Shown one piece after another: positions 1 to 11,174 of a DNA stretch of 49,915 bases. Positions within the stretch are counted from its first letter, which is position 1. Each line of letters starts with the position of its first letter. Source of the stretch: Basidiobolus meristosporus CBS 931.73 (lineage: Eukaryota; Basidiobolomycota; Basidiobolomycetes; Basidiobolales; Basidiobolaceae); assembly GCA_002104905.1 (NCBI GenBank), contig MCFE01000649.1, positions 1-49,915 on the forward strand, written 5' to 3'. Under the pieces are notes generated by a model. The model ran no database searches. It saw only the letters and a program-made list of their open reading frames with translations, and was not told where the DNA came from. A program made the translations under genes and the position numbers.

Positions 1-264
1 GTGCCATGGGTATTGAGTACCTGATGCATGTCTTCAGTTCTTCTGTGCTCCTACACATCCTGCACAACATTGATCCACAAAAAAACGTCAAAAAATGGAT
101 TTTCTCCTGCATCATAGGTGAAACACAGGGGCTGCTTTGCATGAAGATACAGATCTATGTTTCACACTCTGTGGCCAAGTATAGGTTCACTTGGCCTCTC
201 TGGCACACTATGGCATCATTTGGCACTCATGGCTTAATGTGGCACTATCCAATGGAACTAGTCT
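1..264 (+). mobile_element. Fold-back MITE copy 1, right arm only
   Basis: This stretch matches the right arm of the complete MITE at 9145-9878 (for example the block starting GTGCCATGGGTATTGAGTAC, found again near 9616). It ends in the same terminal motif, GGAACTAGTCT, one base different from the GGAACAAGTCT of the complete copy. The base triplet AAT (265-267) follows, as expected for the 3-bp target duplication seen elsewhere in this family. The left arm lies outside the window. The 86-residue reading frame across it is not considered coding, because the matching copy is an inverted repeat with no conserved protein. It sits directly beside a Gypsy LTR remnant. Confidence 0.75.
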
Positions 265-267
265 AAT

Positions 268-805
268 AGCTACAAAGACATAAAAGTATCTTTGCCTGTA
301 CAGCAACAAGCTAGGGAAAGAATCAAATATAATAAAAGATACCTACTCTGAGTATTCCTCACAAGTAGTGTCTCCAAGGTCAGTTGGCAAATCATAGTGT
401 TCAAGAAGGTTATGGTGGTTAAAATAGATATCTCAATGACTTCAGAATGAGCTAAGAAAGTTCTAAGTGAGTGCCAGAAGGTTCTAAGTGGCACAGCACA
501 CCCAACCAATGAGGAATCAGTATTCTGAAGCCTGTGCAACATAGGGATATGATTTATGGTATGAAAATGGTAGGGATGGTGACAAAGTTTGGTCATGCAT
601 CATGGTTGCTGGTTCAGATACCTGCTTAATATAGAAGCACTTACATCAAGTAATCTTGCATAAAGTGAGGGATAACTTACGCAATGAGGTAGGCAGGTGT
701 GATGGTCAGCTGGCTTATGGGATAGTACTGATCAAGTAAGACAAATAGGATAAAATCAAAATAATGGTAGTAGACAAATAGGGAAGTAGAAAATATGTGA
801 ATGAG
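268..805 (-). repeat. Ty3/Gypsy copy A, LTR remnant
   Basis: The sequence aligns with the Gypsy LTRs at 14748-15551 and about 40440-41337. Shared blocks include ACCTACTCTGAGTATTCCTC, CTCCAAGGTCAGTTGGC and TATAGAAGCACTTACATC. Both LTR ends are missing. At about 805 it passes directly into the integrase fragment, so the polypurine tract and the integrase C-terminus seen in copy B have been deleted. By comparison with copy B, this is the 3' side of a minus-strand element. Confidence 0.7.
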
Positions 806-1092
806 CTAATCTGTTGGCAATAATCTAGTTGTTCTCTAGTGGTAGTCATATCTGCCCAGAGTGCATGATGCAGTTGCCGTGGCCACAGTGCTACATTATT
901 CTGACAGGTCTTGACTAGAGTGTTTACCAGTAGTCCATCAACGCTCTCTACCATTCCATTGGCTTGTGGATGGTAAGCTGTAGTAAGAGCAATGTGTTTC
1001 TTGTACTTTGTGCATAATTCCTGAATTTGCTTGAATGTCATTTCTCTTTGGTCAGCAAGAAACTGTTCAATTTAGCCAAATCTGCAGATACT
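806..1092 (-). pseudogene. Gypsy copy A, integrase catalytic-core fragment
   Basis: The minus-strand translation contains TAYHPQANGMVES, the block around the catalytic Glu of a retroviral-type integrase, followed by a stretch ending LHHALWADMTTTRE. Copy B has the equivalent sequence at 41.7-41.95 kb. The catalytic region is cut on the upstream side by the Harbinger element at 1093. On the downstream side it runs out of frame into LTR sequence. No complete DDE triad remains, so it is a dead fragment. Confidence 0.8.
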
Positions 1093-1275
1093 AGACTTGT
1101 TCCGTTGGATAGTGTCACATAGTGCCAGCCTGTTTATGGTGCCGGATTGATCTGGCACTCTACAGCACCATCTGGCACTATAATTTCTACCATGATGCCA
1201 GTGGTATGATACAGTTACTGGTAATTTTACCCAATCTTACTTATGTTGCTCAGAATAGTGCTTTCCTTGCTTTAT

Positions 1276-2160
1276 TTACTCTTCATAATGCTCCAGACAC
1301 ATTTCTCTCAGTGGATGTCTTCTTGTATCAACATACTGTGCATTAATAAGTATCTTAACTATTTTACCTATTCTGCTGTTTTCTCCTATATATGACTTTC
1401 CTCTGTATTTACCTGCCAATATGCTGAATCTCTTCAGATATCCAAATGTGTGCTCTACCCTCACTCTGAAATGATTAGATATCTCATTGTAGAGCTTCTG
1501 CTTCCTGCCAAGCACACCATTCCTTGGCTTCCTATAAGCTGTAATACATCCTAATCTCTGACAATCCTCTCCTATATAGGCCAAGTCTGCCATAAATTTC
1601 TCCCCTCTACTGAATTTGGGATGATTCTCTACTCAGAGTGCTTTGTCATGCCTACTTCCAGCAAATGGCCCACTAAACCAGATGATGTTACCCTCAATGT
1701 CAGACAGTGCTTGAAACTTTACACAGGGTGCCTTGTACTTGCCAGAATAAAAGTGCCTCTGCCTTCTAGAAGGTCTTTTAATCCTCACTGGGAAGGTATC
1801 TAAAATACTCCTGATATGGAACCTGTTTCTGAACACTCTGGGATATGGAAGTCTATTGGAGCCTCTGAACCTAGTATTCCAAGCTTGCTCTAAGTCATTC
1901 ATACCCTCTGCAAGGTGGTTCTCCATTGCTGTCAGCTGGGAATGAAAGCTTCTAGGACTTTTGTTGCCATGGATGGTGGGATGAAACCTTGTAGGGCAAT
2001 AGTTCTTGTAATAGCAGAGAAGCTTGACAAGGGATCTCCTTGAGTAGATTGGGGTTGATGGTCCACAGTACTTGGAATAGATCTCCTCTAGTGTTTCAAA
2101 AGGAAATCCAGTGGAAGTGATGGGATTGATGAGAAAAGACCATTCAGATGAGTAAGTCAT
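1276..2160 (-). pseudogene. DDE_Tnp_4-type (Harbinger) transposase, one stop
   Basis: The reading frame is 294 codons from the ATG at 2160 to the stop at 1276, the same length as in copy 2. It reads as a DDE nuclease of the PIF/Harbinger type. The first Asp is in SILDTFPV, the second in GSRHDKAL, an ADLAYIGED block follows, and the Glu is in RVEHTFGYLKR. A single in-frame TGA at 1633-1635 interrupts it just after the second Asp, where copy 2 has TGG (Trp). The frame is otherwise open. An earlier TTG at 2202 would extend it, but copy 2 begins at the equivalent ATG. A transposase of this size is short for the family, so an upstream exon cannot be excluded. Confidence 0.8.
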
Positions 2161-2518
2161 ATTAAAATTGGTGGATGATTGTATAAAGGCGGTTTGAATC
2201 AATTTGGCATGATTCGCATTATTTATCTGATTTTAATACATTATGGTTAAATCTCCATCAATTGCCATGTATCCCATCATTATGTCGCAAAAATCATCTG
2301 CAAACAATGCCTTGGTACTTTTATTGATGCTTTAACTGTAGGTCTATAATCAAATAGGAAATGTGCATTTGATGTGATCTGATCTGTGTCAACGCAATCC
2401 AAGATGCATCATGCATAATATATGGAAAATTCAAAAATCACATTAGTTTTCATATATATTTCATATAAGACCAGGTTGATGCCAATATACTGCTGTATAA
2501 GTATCCAAATCTGTTGCT

Positions 2519-3766
2519 ATGGTCCCCATACCAAGCCTCAACTCATCTTTTGTACAACCCAGACAAAACCCATCCCCCAGCTCACAGGCGTGGTCCAGAC
2601 CAGAAAAATCAATGTTGGATCCGTTTGAGTTCTTGCCAAATGACTTGAGTATGGCCCAAGTGTCTATGATAAGTCTTCATACAGATATTTGGGCACTACT
2701 GATTAATCTAGCAAAACTAGATACCTCAGAGAGTTGACAAAGATGGAAGAGTTTGAGTAGAAAGCTGTGGCATGAGTTCTACATCAAGATGCCAGCCAAT
2801 GTATGTAAAAAGAAATTTAACAAGACAAGCATTGAAATCAAGAATGAGCTGAGAGTGAGGGGATTTGACAAAGAAGCCACGCAGGAGCAATTTTGCGTGC
2901 AATTTGCACAGTACAGGCTGGACGTGTCCGTTTGTGCCTCAACTTTGGGAACCACAGAGATTTTGAATGAGTTTTTGCCTCAAATGACTAATATACAATG
3001 TGATATATTAGTAGAGCTAAGTGGCTTCCGAGAGCAATATACACAGGACTCATCCAGGCAACAGCTCCAAAGTATCAGACAGAGGGTAAGTGAATACCTT
3101 GAGGAATCTGATGGTGAGCTTCAGGAGGAAGAATACAGACCGCAAGCAACATCGTCCAGATTGCGCCAGCACGCCTTGCTGGATTCCCTACCATCTCTTG
3201 CAACCACAGCGCGCTGGCGCACGTCAGTCCAGAGTACGCCAACACCCTTTACCAGAATGCCTCGCATTGAGTCAACGCACGTTGGGTCAATGCGCGCGCT
3301 TCAGAGCAAAACTACAAGAACTTGCCAAACTGCTCATTTTGACACAAGTCCATTGGAGCAGACCAAGTTGCGTCAACTTGCAGCATCACATCAAACTCAG
3401 CCAAGGGCCATCTCAACGTGTCAGGGCGCGCCTGCGCGTGCCGTTTTGCCTGACCATCAGCAAGTTACTTCTGGTGAACTGACTGATGATGACCAACATG
3501 AAGTGCCTCAACCACCGGAGCCCTTGGCAAGTAAAAGAACATGTCAGCGCGTAGCACTACAGGCCGGTTCAGTTGGTTCAGTTGGAGCAATTCAGCACAA
3601 CCAAGCTGTAGCATTGCACTCATCAACTAGGAGGCAAAATACTGACTACAAATACACAAGTAGCCAAGATGATAGTCAGCCAGGAAGTAGTATAGGTGTG
3701 CAAAGTGAGTCCCTACCAAATGCTTCAGTAGTAATCCCTGTGAGAAAAAAACCCAGGAGAAGATAA
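2519..3766 (+). pseudogene. Harbinger second ORF, copy 1, one stop
   Basis: This is the equivalent of the 415-residue ORF at 11175-12422 in copy 2, interrupted by a single TGA at 2735-2737 where copy 2 has CAA (Gln). The N-terminal third is predicted helical by eye, with no Myb/SANT tryptophan pattern I can recognise. The middle is Ser/Thr/Gln/Arg-rich and probably disordered. The C-terminus is a basic KKPRRR tail suited to nuclear import. Harbinger elements usually pair a transposase with a DNA-binding helper protein, and the divergent position fits that role. The function itself is inferred from position, not seen. Confidence 0.6.
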
Positions 3767-4509
3767 TGCGATTGCTTGGAATTGCTCAAATTTGTAATGA
3801 TTCTGACAACCCATTTTTTTTGCAATCCAAATCAAGCCATCGCAAATCAGTGATCATCAAATTCTTGATATAAGTTATATCAAGGTCATCTCACATTTGA
3901 GACAGAACCCCTATAAATAAACACCCTGCATATATATACGTCATCTGTAATACCAGTGCAGCAATTGGATCTGTTTTGTACCTACACAATTGCTTGCATG
4001 CTGGCTATGACACCTTGTCCAATCACTAGGATCAGGGATTTACATGCTCAATGAGCAAAATGGGATATTTGATGGCAAATCAGGTAGCTTTTTTAGTAGT
4101 CAATGAGCCAATTGGGGGCTGCCAGCTTCAGGATACTTTTGGACCAATTAACCACTGAGATACCGTCCAATTGGAGTGAGGGTAACCAAAATGGTAAGTA
4201 TCAGTGTAGCTTATAGTATGATACACATTTATTTCCATTTACATTAAAGAAACATATCCAAATACCGGATTTTACCTGCCATAATAGCGGTATCTGATTG
4301 CGCACGTGATGCAAACATTACGAGTTGGTGCAATCATCCGTGCCAACCTCATCGTGTCAGATTGTGCCATAGTGTGCAAGATTGTCCCGCATAGTGCAAA
4401 ATTGTCCAAGAACAATTTTTCCTTCTGGTAGCTATAATATTGCGTCCAATTGTTCTTTACAACCGCGGATTGTGCCGCATGCCCTGGCATGGTACAATAG
4501 AACAAGTCT

Positions 4510-5033
4510 AATATCTTAAGTCCAGGCTTCATGCATTTAAAGAGAAAGTCATTGTTGAGATAGTATTGGTGAACCTTCTTTCTTGGTTTCCTGAGCTCAT
4601 AAGGTTCCATACAGCTGGGTTTCTTGAGTGTCCTTAGATACTGAATGACCAAGCTCCAGGGAGTCCTATCTTGGCCTTAATAGCAATTGGCCATATCTTT
4701 GCATGAATCACATTGTCAAAGTGGGGGTCCAACTGCTCAAATAATTGTGGTCCATTTGTGGATAGTGCATCAGCCACAACATTTGTCTTGCCAGGGAAAT
4801 ATCTGACCTCAAAGTCAAACATCTTCAACCATGCCATCCATCAGTTGGTGGCATCATCAGGTAAGTCAGGCTTATTGATCACACCTATAAGTGACTTGGC
4901 ATCTGTCTCCAGGATGAATTGTATCATGTAGAGCTGTGATTTCAGCTTCTTTAGTACCTTCACAACACCAAGCAGTTCTCTTATTCTGAGAGAACCTTTG
5001 TTCTCTAGGAGAGAGAAGGCAGCTCTCATACCC
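4510..5033 (-). pseudogene. Gypsy copy A, RNase H / pre-integrase fragment
   Basis: Minus-strand pieces include MAWLKMFDFEVRYFPGKTN followed by VVADALS, the typical end of the Ty3/Gypsy RNase H domain, and SPREQRFSQNKRTAW. They match copy B at 42390-42860. A block reading YELRKPRKKVHQYYLNND corresponds to the pre-integrase region of copy B near 42.4 kb. Several frameshifts separate the pieces. Homology to copy B stops near 5033. Between here and the integrase piece at 806-1092, about 0.4 kb of sequence present in copy B is absent. Confidence 0.75.
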
Positions 5034-5400
5034 TATGAGAGATATTTTGGTCCCACAGGTGGATCCTATCCAAATCAGCCATAAGGATCCCATTCAGAGC
5101 CCATCATAATACCAGCAGCTTGGAATTAGTGACCCACTTAACAATCTTATGATGGAATCATGTCAGTGTTTTGCTAATTATACTCTCAAATAAAGTTATA
5201 AAACTTGATGGGGTTTGATTGGTGCTGTGACAATAATTGCATGGCATATTTGTGGTCTTAATGTGCTCTACAACTATTTTAAATGGATCTAACTGGCCTG
5301 GACATCCAATTTTCTTATAAGGCCAAAATCTTGATGGTATTTGGATGGCTTCACAGCAAGACTCTGATGGCATTATAATGGCAGTAAAGCAGCCTACAGC
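5034..5400. other. Unassigned AT-rich spacer
   Basis: This stretch lies between the end of Gypsy copy A and the first recognisable part of the Plavaka-like relic. It has only short reading frames and no match to another part of the window that I could see. It may be the decayed 3' end of the transposase relic. Confidence 0.4.
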
Positions 5401-8172
5401 TAGTTATGTATAATGCTACCATACCAAATTACCAAACGGTATTTCCTTTTTCTACCTCCCTGTGTGCAATTCATATATTCCACAGTAGAGTCACCATATT
5501 GTATTTGCTTACCCACAACTACCTTGGGTATTCCACATATAGTTTGAATCCAAAAAAGTCTAAGGCCTCCTGCTTACTAACCTGTACAAACACATACACC
5601 TGCTGCAATTGACATACTTCTATTGCCTCAACTTTACAGCTTTTTAGTGTGATATTTGCACAGTTGCCATATACCTTGACTGATGGCAACATAAATATCT
5701 TGCAAACATATGCTTTGTTGTCATCACTTCTGCCATGAATACCTCCTGAATATCCACAAAGAACTTCTTGGTACTTGGCCAATATATTCCCTCTCCTTGC
5801 TGAGTTCTAGTTCCTCTGATAGGTGAACTCCGGCTCTTGTTTACATGAATGTCATATTGAATGGTGTGGAAGTTGGCTTGTGACCATGAGTAATCTGGCA
5901 TATCTTGGTAGGGTTTTCCTAGTAAAAATTAGTTGCTTGGTGTACCCAACCCTACTTTGCACTACTTAACTGGTTACCCATGCATTAGGGCTGCTTAGCT
6001 TCTTAATGCCAGAAGCATAGGTGTCTCCACGTGCACATCTGGCCTCTGTATTTTCCAACTCTTCCTGGCTGTCCTCCATGTGCCAACTCATCACATCCAT
6101 GAAGGACTTGCAGGTAATATTCTGGAGAGGATTGGGATATGGTAGTACCTGCAACTTGACTTGTGTTCCTATCTCCCCATACATTTACTACATAGGAAAC
6201 TCCCAAAAGGTGAAGCAAGACCCAATACTTGCCACACATCATGCAAGGTGGAATAGAGAATGGATGCAGTAGCAGCAGAGATCTATGCATTCAGCATTAT
6301 GATTGTAGTATAGCTGCTCAAGTCCTGTTAGAAACTCCTTGCACAACAGCTGTCAATGCCTCAAGTTGGCATGGGTGATCAGCTTCTGGATAAATACTCC
6401 TGCAATGCCCCATATGACTCCCAATGCTTCCAATGTACACTTGGTATGAATGGCTTGAGAATGTTACTTGAATAAATACATGTTCATTTCATCCAGTCCT
6501 TGCACTTGTATTGTTGCATATGCTTATGAGTGCTGATTAGAGCCTGTGAGAAGTACTTAGGGTGGCAGATACTCTGTAATATCTTGCCAATTCTTTCAAG
6601 TTTCTCTGGTATCTTGAAGGGCTGATTTTGCATGGAATGTCCCATATACAACTTGGTCATCATTTGTAGGGATATTGCTGAAAAGCAAATTCAATGCTCC
6701 CAGCTCAAAGCTTTTGCTCAAACAGATACTCTCTTGCTTAAGTATCTCTGGTTTCCAATTTATTCCATATTCTGGTCAATGGCTTATAGCTTACCTACTT
6801 TGCTGCAATTGCATGTTGACTTCTGTATGCTCTCTCTGTGGGAAGATGATACTTTTAGTGCTGGAGTTTATAGTAAATCCCCTGGATCTCACACATTTGA
6901 CAGCAATACTGTCTATTGGGACTGGAAGAACCTGCTATCTTGCTGATGGCTGGGGCATCTCCAATGCCAATAATAATATGTACATTTACATTACAACCAT
7001 TTACTGTAATCCTGCTGGAAAGCATACAAAACTCATCCAGCAATGAATACAGGTAGCTATCCAGGTTGGACAGTGATTTAGGCCCAGATAACAGTGAGAC
7101 TACCATCAGATTATTGCTCTGATACTGTAAGATGGGCGGCATATTCAGATTGATGAGAATCAGTGGACAGCAGGATTTGCTGGTGGAGTACTTCTTTAAT
7201 TAGACTTCTTCAGGTGCTAAGGCAAAGGCATGGTCATAAATACCTTCAAAGTAGCCATTACTTCTTAGCTGTTTGTAATGTTTGCCATCAAATATATTGG
7301 AAATATTTATGCTCTATTGATACTGAGTGCAGTACTGTATAGTGTTGCAATATTTATTGGACTGCATTAGCTTCTTCAGATGGGATATTACCGGAATACA
7401 TCCAGAGTGTGAACAATGTTTTCCTTCAATAGTGGTGGATTCCTGACAATTTGGGCAAGTTGCAATGGTAGTATTTTTCAATGTGAATGCCATGCAACTG
7501 TTAACACATGCTGGAATCAGGACAGCCTCTGAGTCATATGTTGCCAACTGCATGACGGTTGTCCACTTGTACCATTTACATGGTAAGTTGCGTTGTGCAA
7601 CGATTTTAGCAAGAAGTATTTTTGAATTCTCAATGCCCCCATTACTGTATTAGTGGAAATGTGTCACTTCTGTAGCCACAACATTACTTCATTCACTAGT
7701 AGATGGATTACTGGGCTCACTTGGCTCCATAAAGTATCCTTAGCACTTGTTTCAGCAGGTGTTGTCTCATTGCATATTGGGATTTGAGCAGGCTCATATG
7801 TGATACTGTTGTTTTGGGAGATAGGCTCACAATCCATCATTGAACCTTCTTCATCAGAGCTATCACTCTGCATGCCATATTCAGAAGGCTCAGGTGAGCC
7901 TAAAGGCATCACAAATTCATCTGACTTGGTTTGTGCAAGGTGACAAAGATGGCAAGGTGCCAATATAGAAGTATCAACTGGCCAGCAAGATATTATTGGT
8001 TCAGTAGTAACCAATGAATGGTCAAATATGACATGTGTGGCAAAACACTGGCCACAATTCTTGTAATACTTCCTATGCTGTCACCATGCTTTATGTCTGA
8101 GAGGCTTGCTATAATAGCCACATGGCCTTTTTTCTCTTTTCTTATGGCATTGAATCATAGTAGTCTTGTTCA
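5400..8172 (-). pseudogene. Plavaka/Tnp2-like (CMC superfamily) transposase relic
   Basis: Minus-strand fragments appear in the order expected of one transposase read from high to low coordinates. Near 8.1 kb there is a degenerate zinc-finger-like segment (CGQCFATHVIFDH). At 7.66-8.01 kb comes an acidic linker. At 7.31-7.55 kb a segment holds CVNSCMAFT, then TCPNCQES and IPVISHLKKLMQ, the arrangement I know from fungal Tnp2/Plavaka proteins. At 6.86-7.14 kb a segment reads IGDAPAISKIAGSSSPN followed by a C-x2-C, matching the core 'D-x-P-A-x-x-K-x-x-G' block. Pieces at 5.5-6.3 kb may be the C-terminal part. Stops and frameshifts occur throughout, and no inverted repeats were located. Family assignment is from recalled motif patterns. 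Confidence 0.6.
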
Positions 8173-9010
8173 TGGGGCAAACAGTTTGACCTTAAACAAC
8201 ATTACACTATAATATCACTTTTTGGTCAATAATCATGTGAACTTAAGACAGTCATGTATTTGAGACATTGCACCTATATGAATGTAAGATTCAATGATGA
8301 CCCGCCATAGTAAGCATTATAAATAAAGCTGTGGTACCACAGACATGTATATGTAACACTATCTCCCCCTTGGTTTGACTCACTTCCATATATAGGCTGC
8401 CAAAAAATAAAGCAAAGTTGTCTGGTTCTGAACCAAACCCCACTGCTGATGGCAACAGAAGAACAGTTGGATAACAGCTTGCCTTGACATTCAGTGCAAC
8501 TAGCAGGGTAACATCTAAAAAAGGCTTTGTTAATAGTGTGCTCACAGAAGGTAATAATATGGACTCCTCAGGCTCTTGGTCAAGCAGGCAATGAGAACCT
8601 CTGTGGCACCACAAGCTGCCTGTTATGCTCAGGCAGATGAGATTTTGCCAAATGCAGTACCCTCAGTTGAAAACCAGCAAGTAGCCATCATAATATTACT
8701 ATCATCCATATCAGCAGGAATGTTGTCAGCCCACACCAAAGTATTAATGAAGCAATTTGGTGTAGGGCTAATAGACTAGATGCAATGACCCAGAGAAATT
8801 AGGAAATAGTCCTGAAGTAGGATGAGAGGATAATATGTGTAGAGCAATTAATATCCCAGGTAGAGAAAGCAGCATCTTTGCTGCAAAGAAGGAACTCAAG
8901 TAGCTCAATCTTATAGCCATGAATTGAGTCATTTCTCAATGTAACAGCAGAGGAACACCATACAGTCTTTGAAACACAACAACAGTACCCAAAGATAAAG
9001 CCTACATAAT
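8173..9010. other. Unassigned sequence left of Harbinger copy 2
   Basis: There are short reading frames on both strands (longest at 8291-8614, minus, 107 codons) with no motif I recognise. This may be the 5' part of the Plavaka-like element or another old repeat. The AAT at 9008-9010 is the left target duplication of Harbinger copy 2. Confidence 0.4.
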
Positions 9011-9144
9011 AGACTTGTTTGGTTGGATAGTGCCACATAGTGCCAGCCTGTTTATGGTGCTGGATTGATCTGGCACTCTACGGCACTATCTGGCACTATA
9101 ATATCTACCATGATGCCTGTGGTATGATACAGTTACTGGTAATT

Positions 9145-9878
9145 AGACTTGTTCCGTTGGATAGTGCCACATTGAGCCATGAGTGCCAAATGATGCCATA
9201 GTGTGCCAGAGAGGCCAAGTGAGCATATACTTGGCCACAGAGTGTGAAACATGGATCTGCATCTTCATGCAAAGCAGCCCCTGTGTTTCACCTCTGATGC
9301 AGGAGAAAATCCATTTTTTGATGTTTTTTTGTGGATCAATGTAATGCAGGATGTGCAAGAGCACAGAAGAACTGAAGACATGCATTTGGTACTCAATACC
9401 CATGGCACTCTGAATCTAGCTCCTGTGGCTTGTAACATGTCACAACAATGCATGGCACTATCTTGGTCCACTGGTACTATCTAGCACTATATTTAATTAT
9501 TAACCCTAAAGTAAGATCTATACAAAGCACTTATAGTGCCAGATAGTACCAGTGGACCAAGATAGTGCCATGTATTGTTGTGACATGTTACAAGCCACAG
9601 GAGCTAGATTCAGAGTGCCATGGGTATTGAGTACCAAATGCATATTTTCAATCCTTTTGTGCTCTTACACATCCTGCACAACATTGACCTAAAAAAAAAG
9701 GTCAGAAAATGGATTTTCTCCAACAAAATTGGTGAAACACAGGGGGTGCTTTGCATGAAGATGCTGATCTATGATTCACACTCTGTGGCCAAGTATAGGC
9801 TCACTTAGCCTCCCTGGCACACTATGGCATCATTTGGCACTCATGGCTCAATGTGGCACTATCCAACGGAACAAGTCT
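9145..9878. mobile_element. Fold-back MITE copy 2 (734 bp, arms about 345 bp)
   Basis: The two halves (about 9145-9490 and 9533-9878) are inverted copies of each other, separated by a roughly 40-bp loop beginning TTAATTATTAACCC. The termini AGACTTGTTCCGTTG / CAACGGAACAAGTCT are those of the Harbinger element. The insertion made a perfect 3-bp duplication, ATT (9142-9144 and 9879-9881). The uninterrupted site is preserved in Harbinger copy 1 as GGTAATTTTACCC near 1220-1232, which proves a clean insertion. The arms share only the ends and short TGGCACT motifs with the autonomous element, so this is a cross-mobilised MITE, not a simple deletion derivative. Confidence 0.9.
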
Positions 9879-9930
9879 ATTTTACTCAATCTTACTTATG
9901 TTGCTCAGAATAGTGCTTTCCTTGCTTTAT

Positions 9931-10815
9931 TTACCCTTCATAATGCTCCAGGCACATTTCTCTCAGTGGATGTCTTCTTGCATGAACATACTGTGCATTA
10001 ATAAGTATCTTAGCTATTTTACCTATTCTGCTGTTTTCTCCTATATATGACTTTCCTCTGTATTTACCTGCCAATATGCTGAATCTCTTCAGATATCCAA
10101 ATGTGTGCTCTACCCTTACTCTGAAATGATTAAATATCTCATTGTAGAGCTTCTGCTTCCTGCTAAGTACACCATTCCTTGGCTTCCTATAAGCTGTAAT
10201 GCATCCTAATCTCTGACAATCCTCTCCTATATAAGCTAAGTCTGCCATACATTTCTCCCCTCTACTGAATTCAGGATGATTCTCTACCCAGAGTGCTTTG
10301 TCATGCCTGCTTCCAGCAAATGGCCCACTAAACTAGATGATGTTACCCTCAATGTCAGACAGTGCTTGAAACTTCACACAGTGTGCCTTGTACATGCCAG
10401 AATAAAAGTGCCTCTGCCCTCTAGAAGGTCTGTTAATCCTCACTGGGAAGGTATCCAAAACACTCCTGATATGGAACCTGTTGCTGAACACTCTGGGATA
10501 TGGAAGTCTCTTGGAGCTTCTGAACCTAGTATTCCAAGCTTGCTCTAAGTCATTCATACCCTCTGCAAGGTGGTTCTCCATTGCTGTCAGCTGGGAATGA
10601 AAGATTCTAGGACTTTTGTTGCCATGGATGGTGGGATGAAACCTTGTAGAGCAATAGTTCTTGTAATAGCAGAGAAGCTTGACAAGGGATCTCCTTGAGT
10701 AGATTGGGGTTGATGGTCCACAGTACTTGGAATAAATCTCCTCTAGTGTGTCAAACAGAAATCCAGTGGTAGTGATGGGATTGATGAGAAAAGACCATTC
10801 AGATGAGTAAGTCAT
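9931..10815 (-). pseudogene. Harbinger transposase, copy 2, one stop
   Basis: The frame is 294 codons from the ATG at 10815, with the same DDE arrangement as copy 1 (SVLDTFPV, GSRHDKALW, ADLAYIGED, RVEHTFGYLKR). It is interrupted by a single TAG at 10333-10335 in place of the Trp codon that copy 1 retains (II-W-FSGP). The Trp codon mutated in copy 1 is intact here. The nuclease is therefore broken by different single nonsense changes in the two copies, and a recently active parental element with an open frame is implied. Confidence 0.82.
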
Positions 10816-11174
10816 ATTAAAATTGGTGGATGATTGTATTAAGGCAGTTTGAATTGATTTGGCGCAATCCGCCTTATTTATCTGATTTTTAATACATTAT
10901 GGTTAAATCTCCATCAATTGCCATGTATCCCATCATTATGTCGCAAAAATTATCTGCAAACAATGCCTTGGTACTTTTATTGATGATTTAATCATAGGTC
11001 TATAATCAAATAGGAAATCTGCAATTGAAGTGATCTGATCTGTATCAACGCAATCCAAGATGCATTGTGCATAATATATGGAAAATTCAACAATCACATT
11101 AGCTTTCATATTTATTTCATATAAGACCAGGTTGATGCCAATATACTGCTGTATAAGTATCCAAATCTGTTGCT

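Larger units (their letters stand above)
1093..4509. mobile_element. PIF/Harbinger-type DNA transposon, copy 1 (3417 bp)
   Basis: The ends carry imperfect terminal inverted repeats: AGACTTGTTCCGTTG at 1093 and, read inward from 4509, AGACTTGTTCTATTG. Copy 2 (9011-13163) is 3416 bp once its nested MITE and one target repeat are subtracted, which supports the boundaries. The element holds two divergent ORFs, a minus-strand transposase (1276-2160) and a plus-strand second ORF (2519-3766). The 359 bp between them probably contain the promoters. The flanking triplets are ACT on the left and AAT on the right, so the 3-bp duplication is not perfect. Positions 3767-4509 are noncoding and include a hairpin (9-bp arms, 3864-3872 and 3876-3884). 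The element sits inside Gypsy copy A. Confidence 0.85.

Noticed and set aside
2753-3766. Treating the 337-codon frame of Harbinger copy 1 ORF2 as a separate gene starting at 2753
   Set aside because: Position 2753 is TTG, and copy 2 shows that the true start is upstream; the frame is split only by one stop at 2735.
4272-4509. Minus-strand frame running from Harbinger copy 1's right end into Gypsy RNase H
   Set aside because: It is a chance fusion across the transposon boundary; copy 2 has the same terminal sequence without the Gypsy part.
8291-8614. 107-codon minus-strand frame rich in hydrophobic residues
   Set aside because: No family recognised, no start context, in a decayed repeat region; left unassigned.
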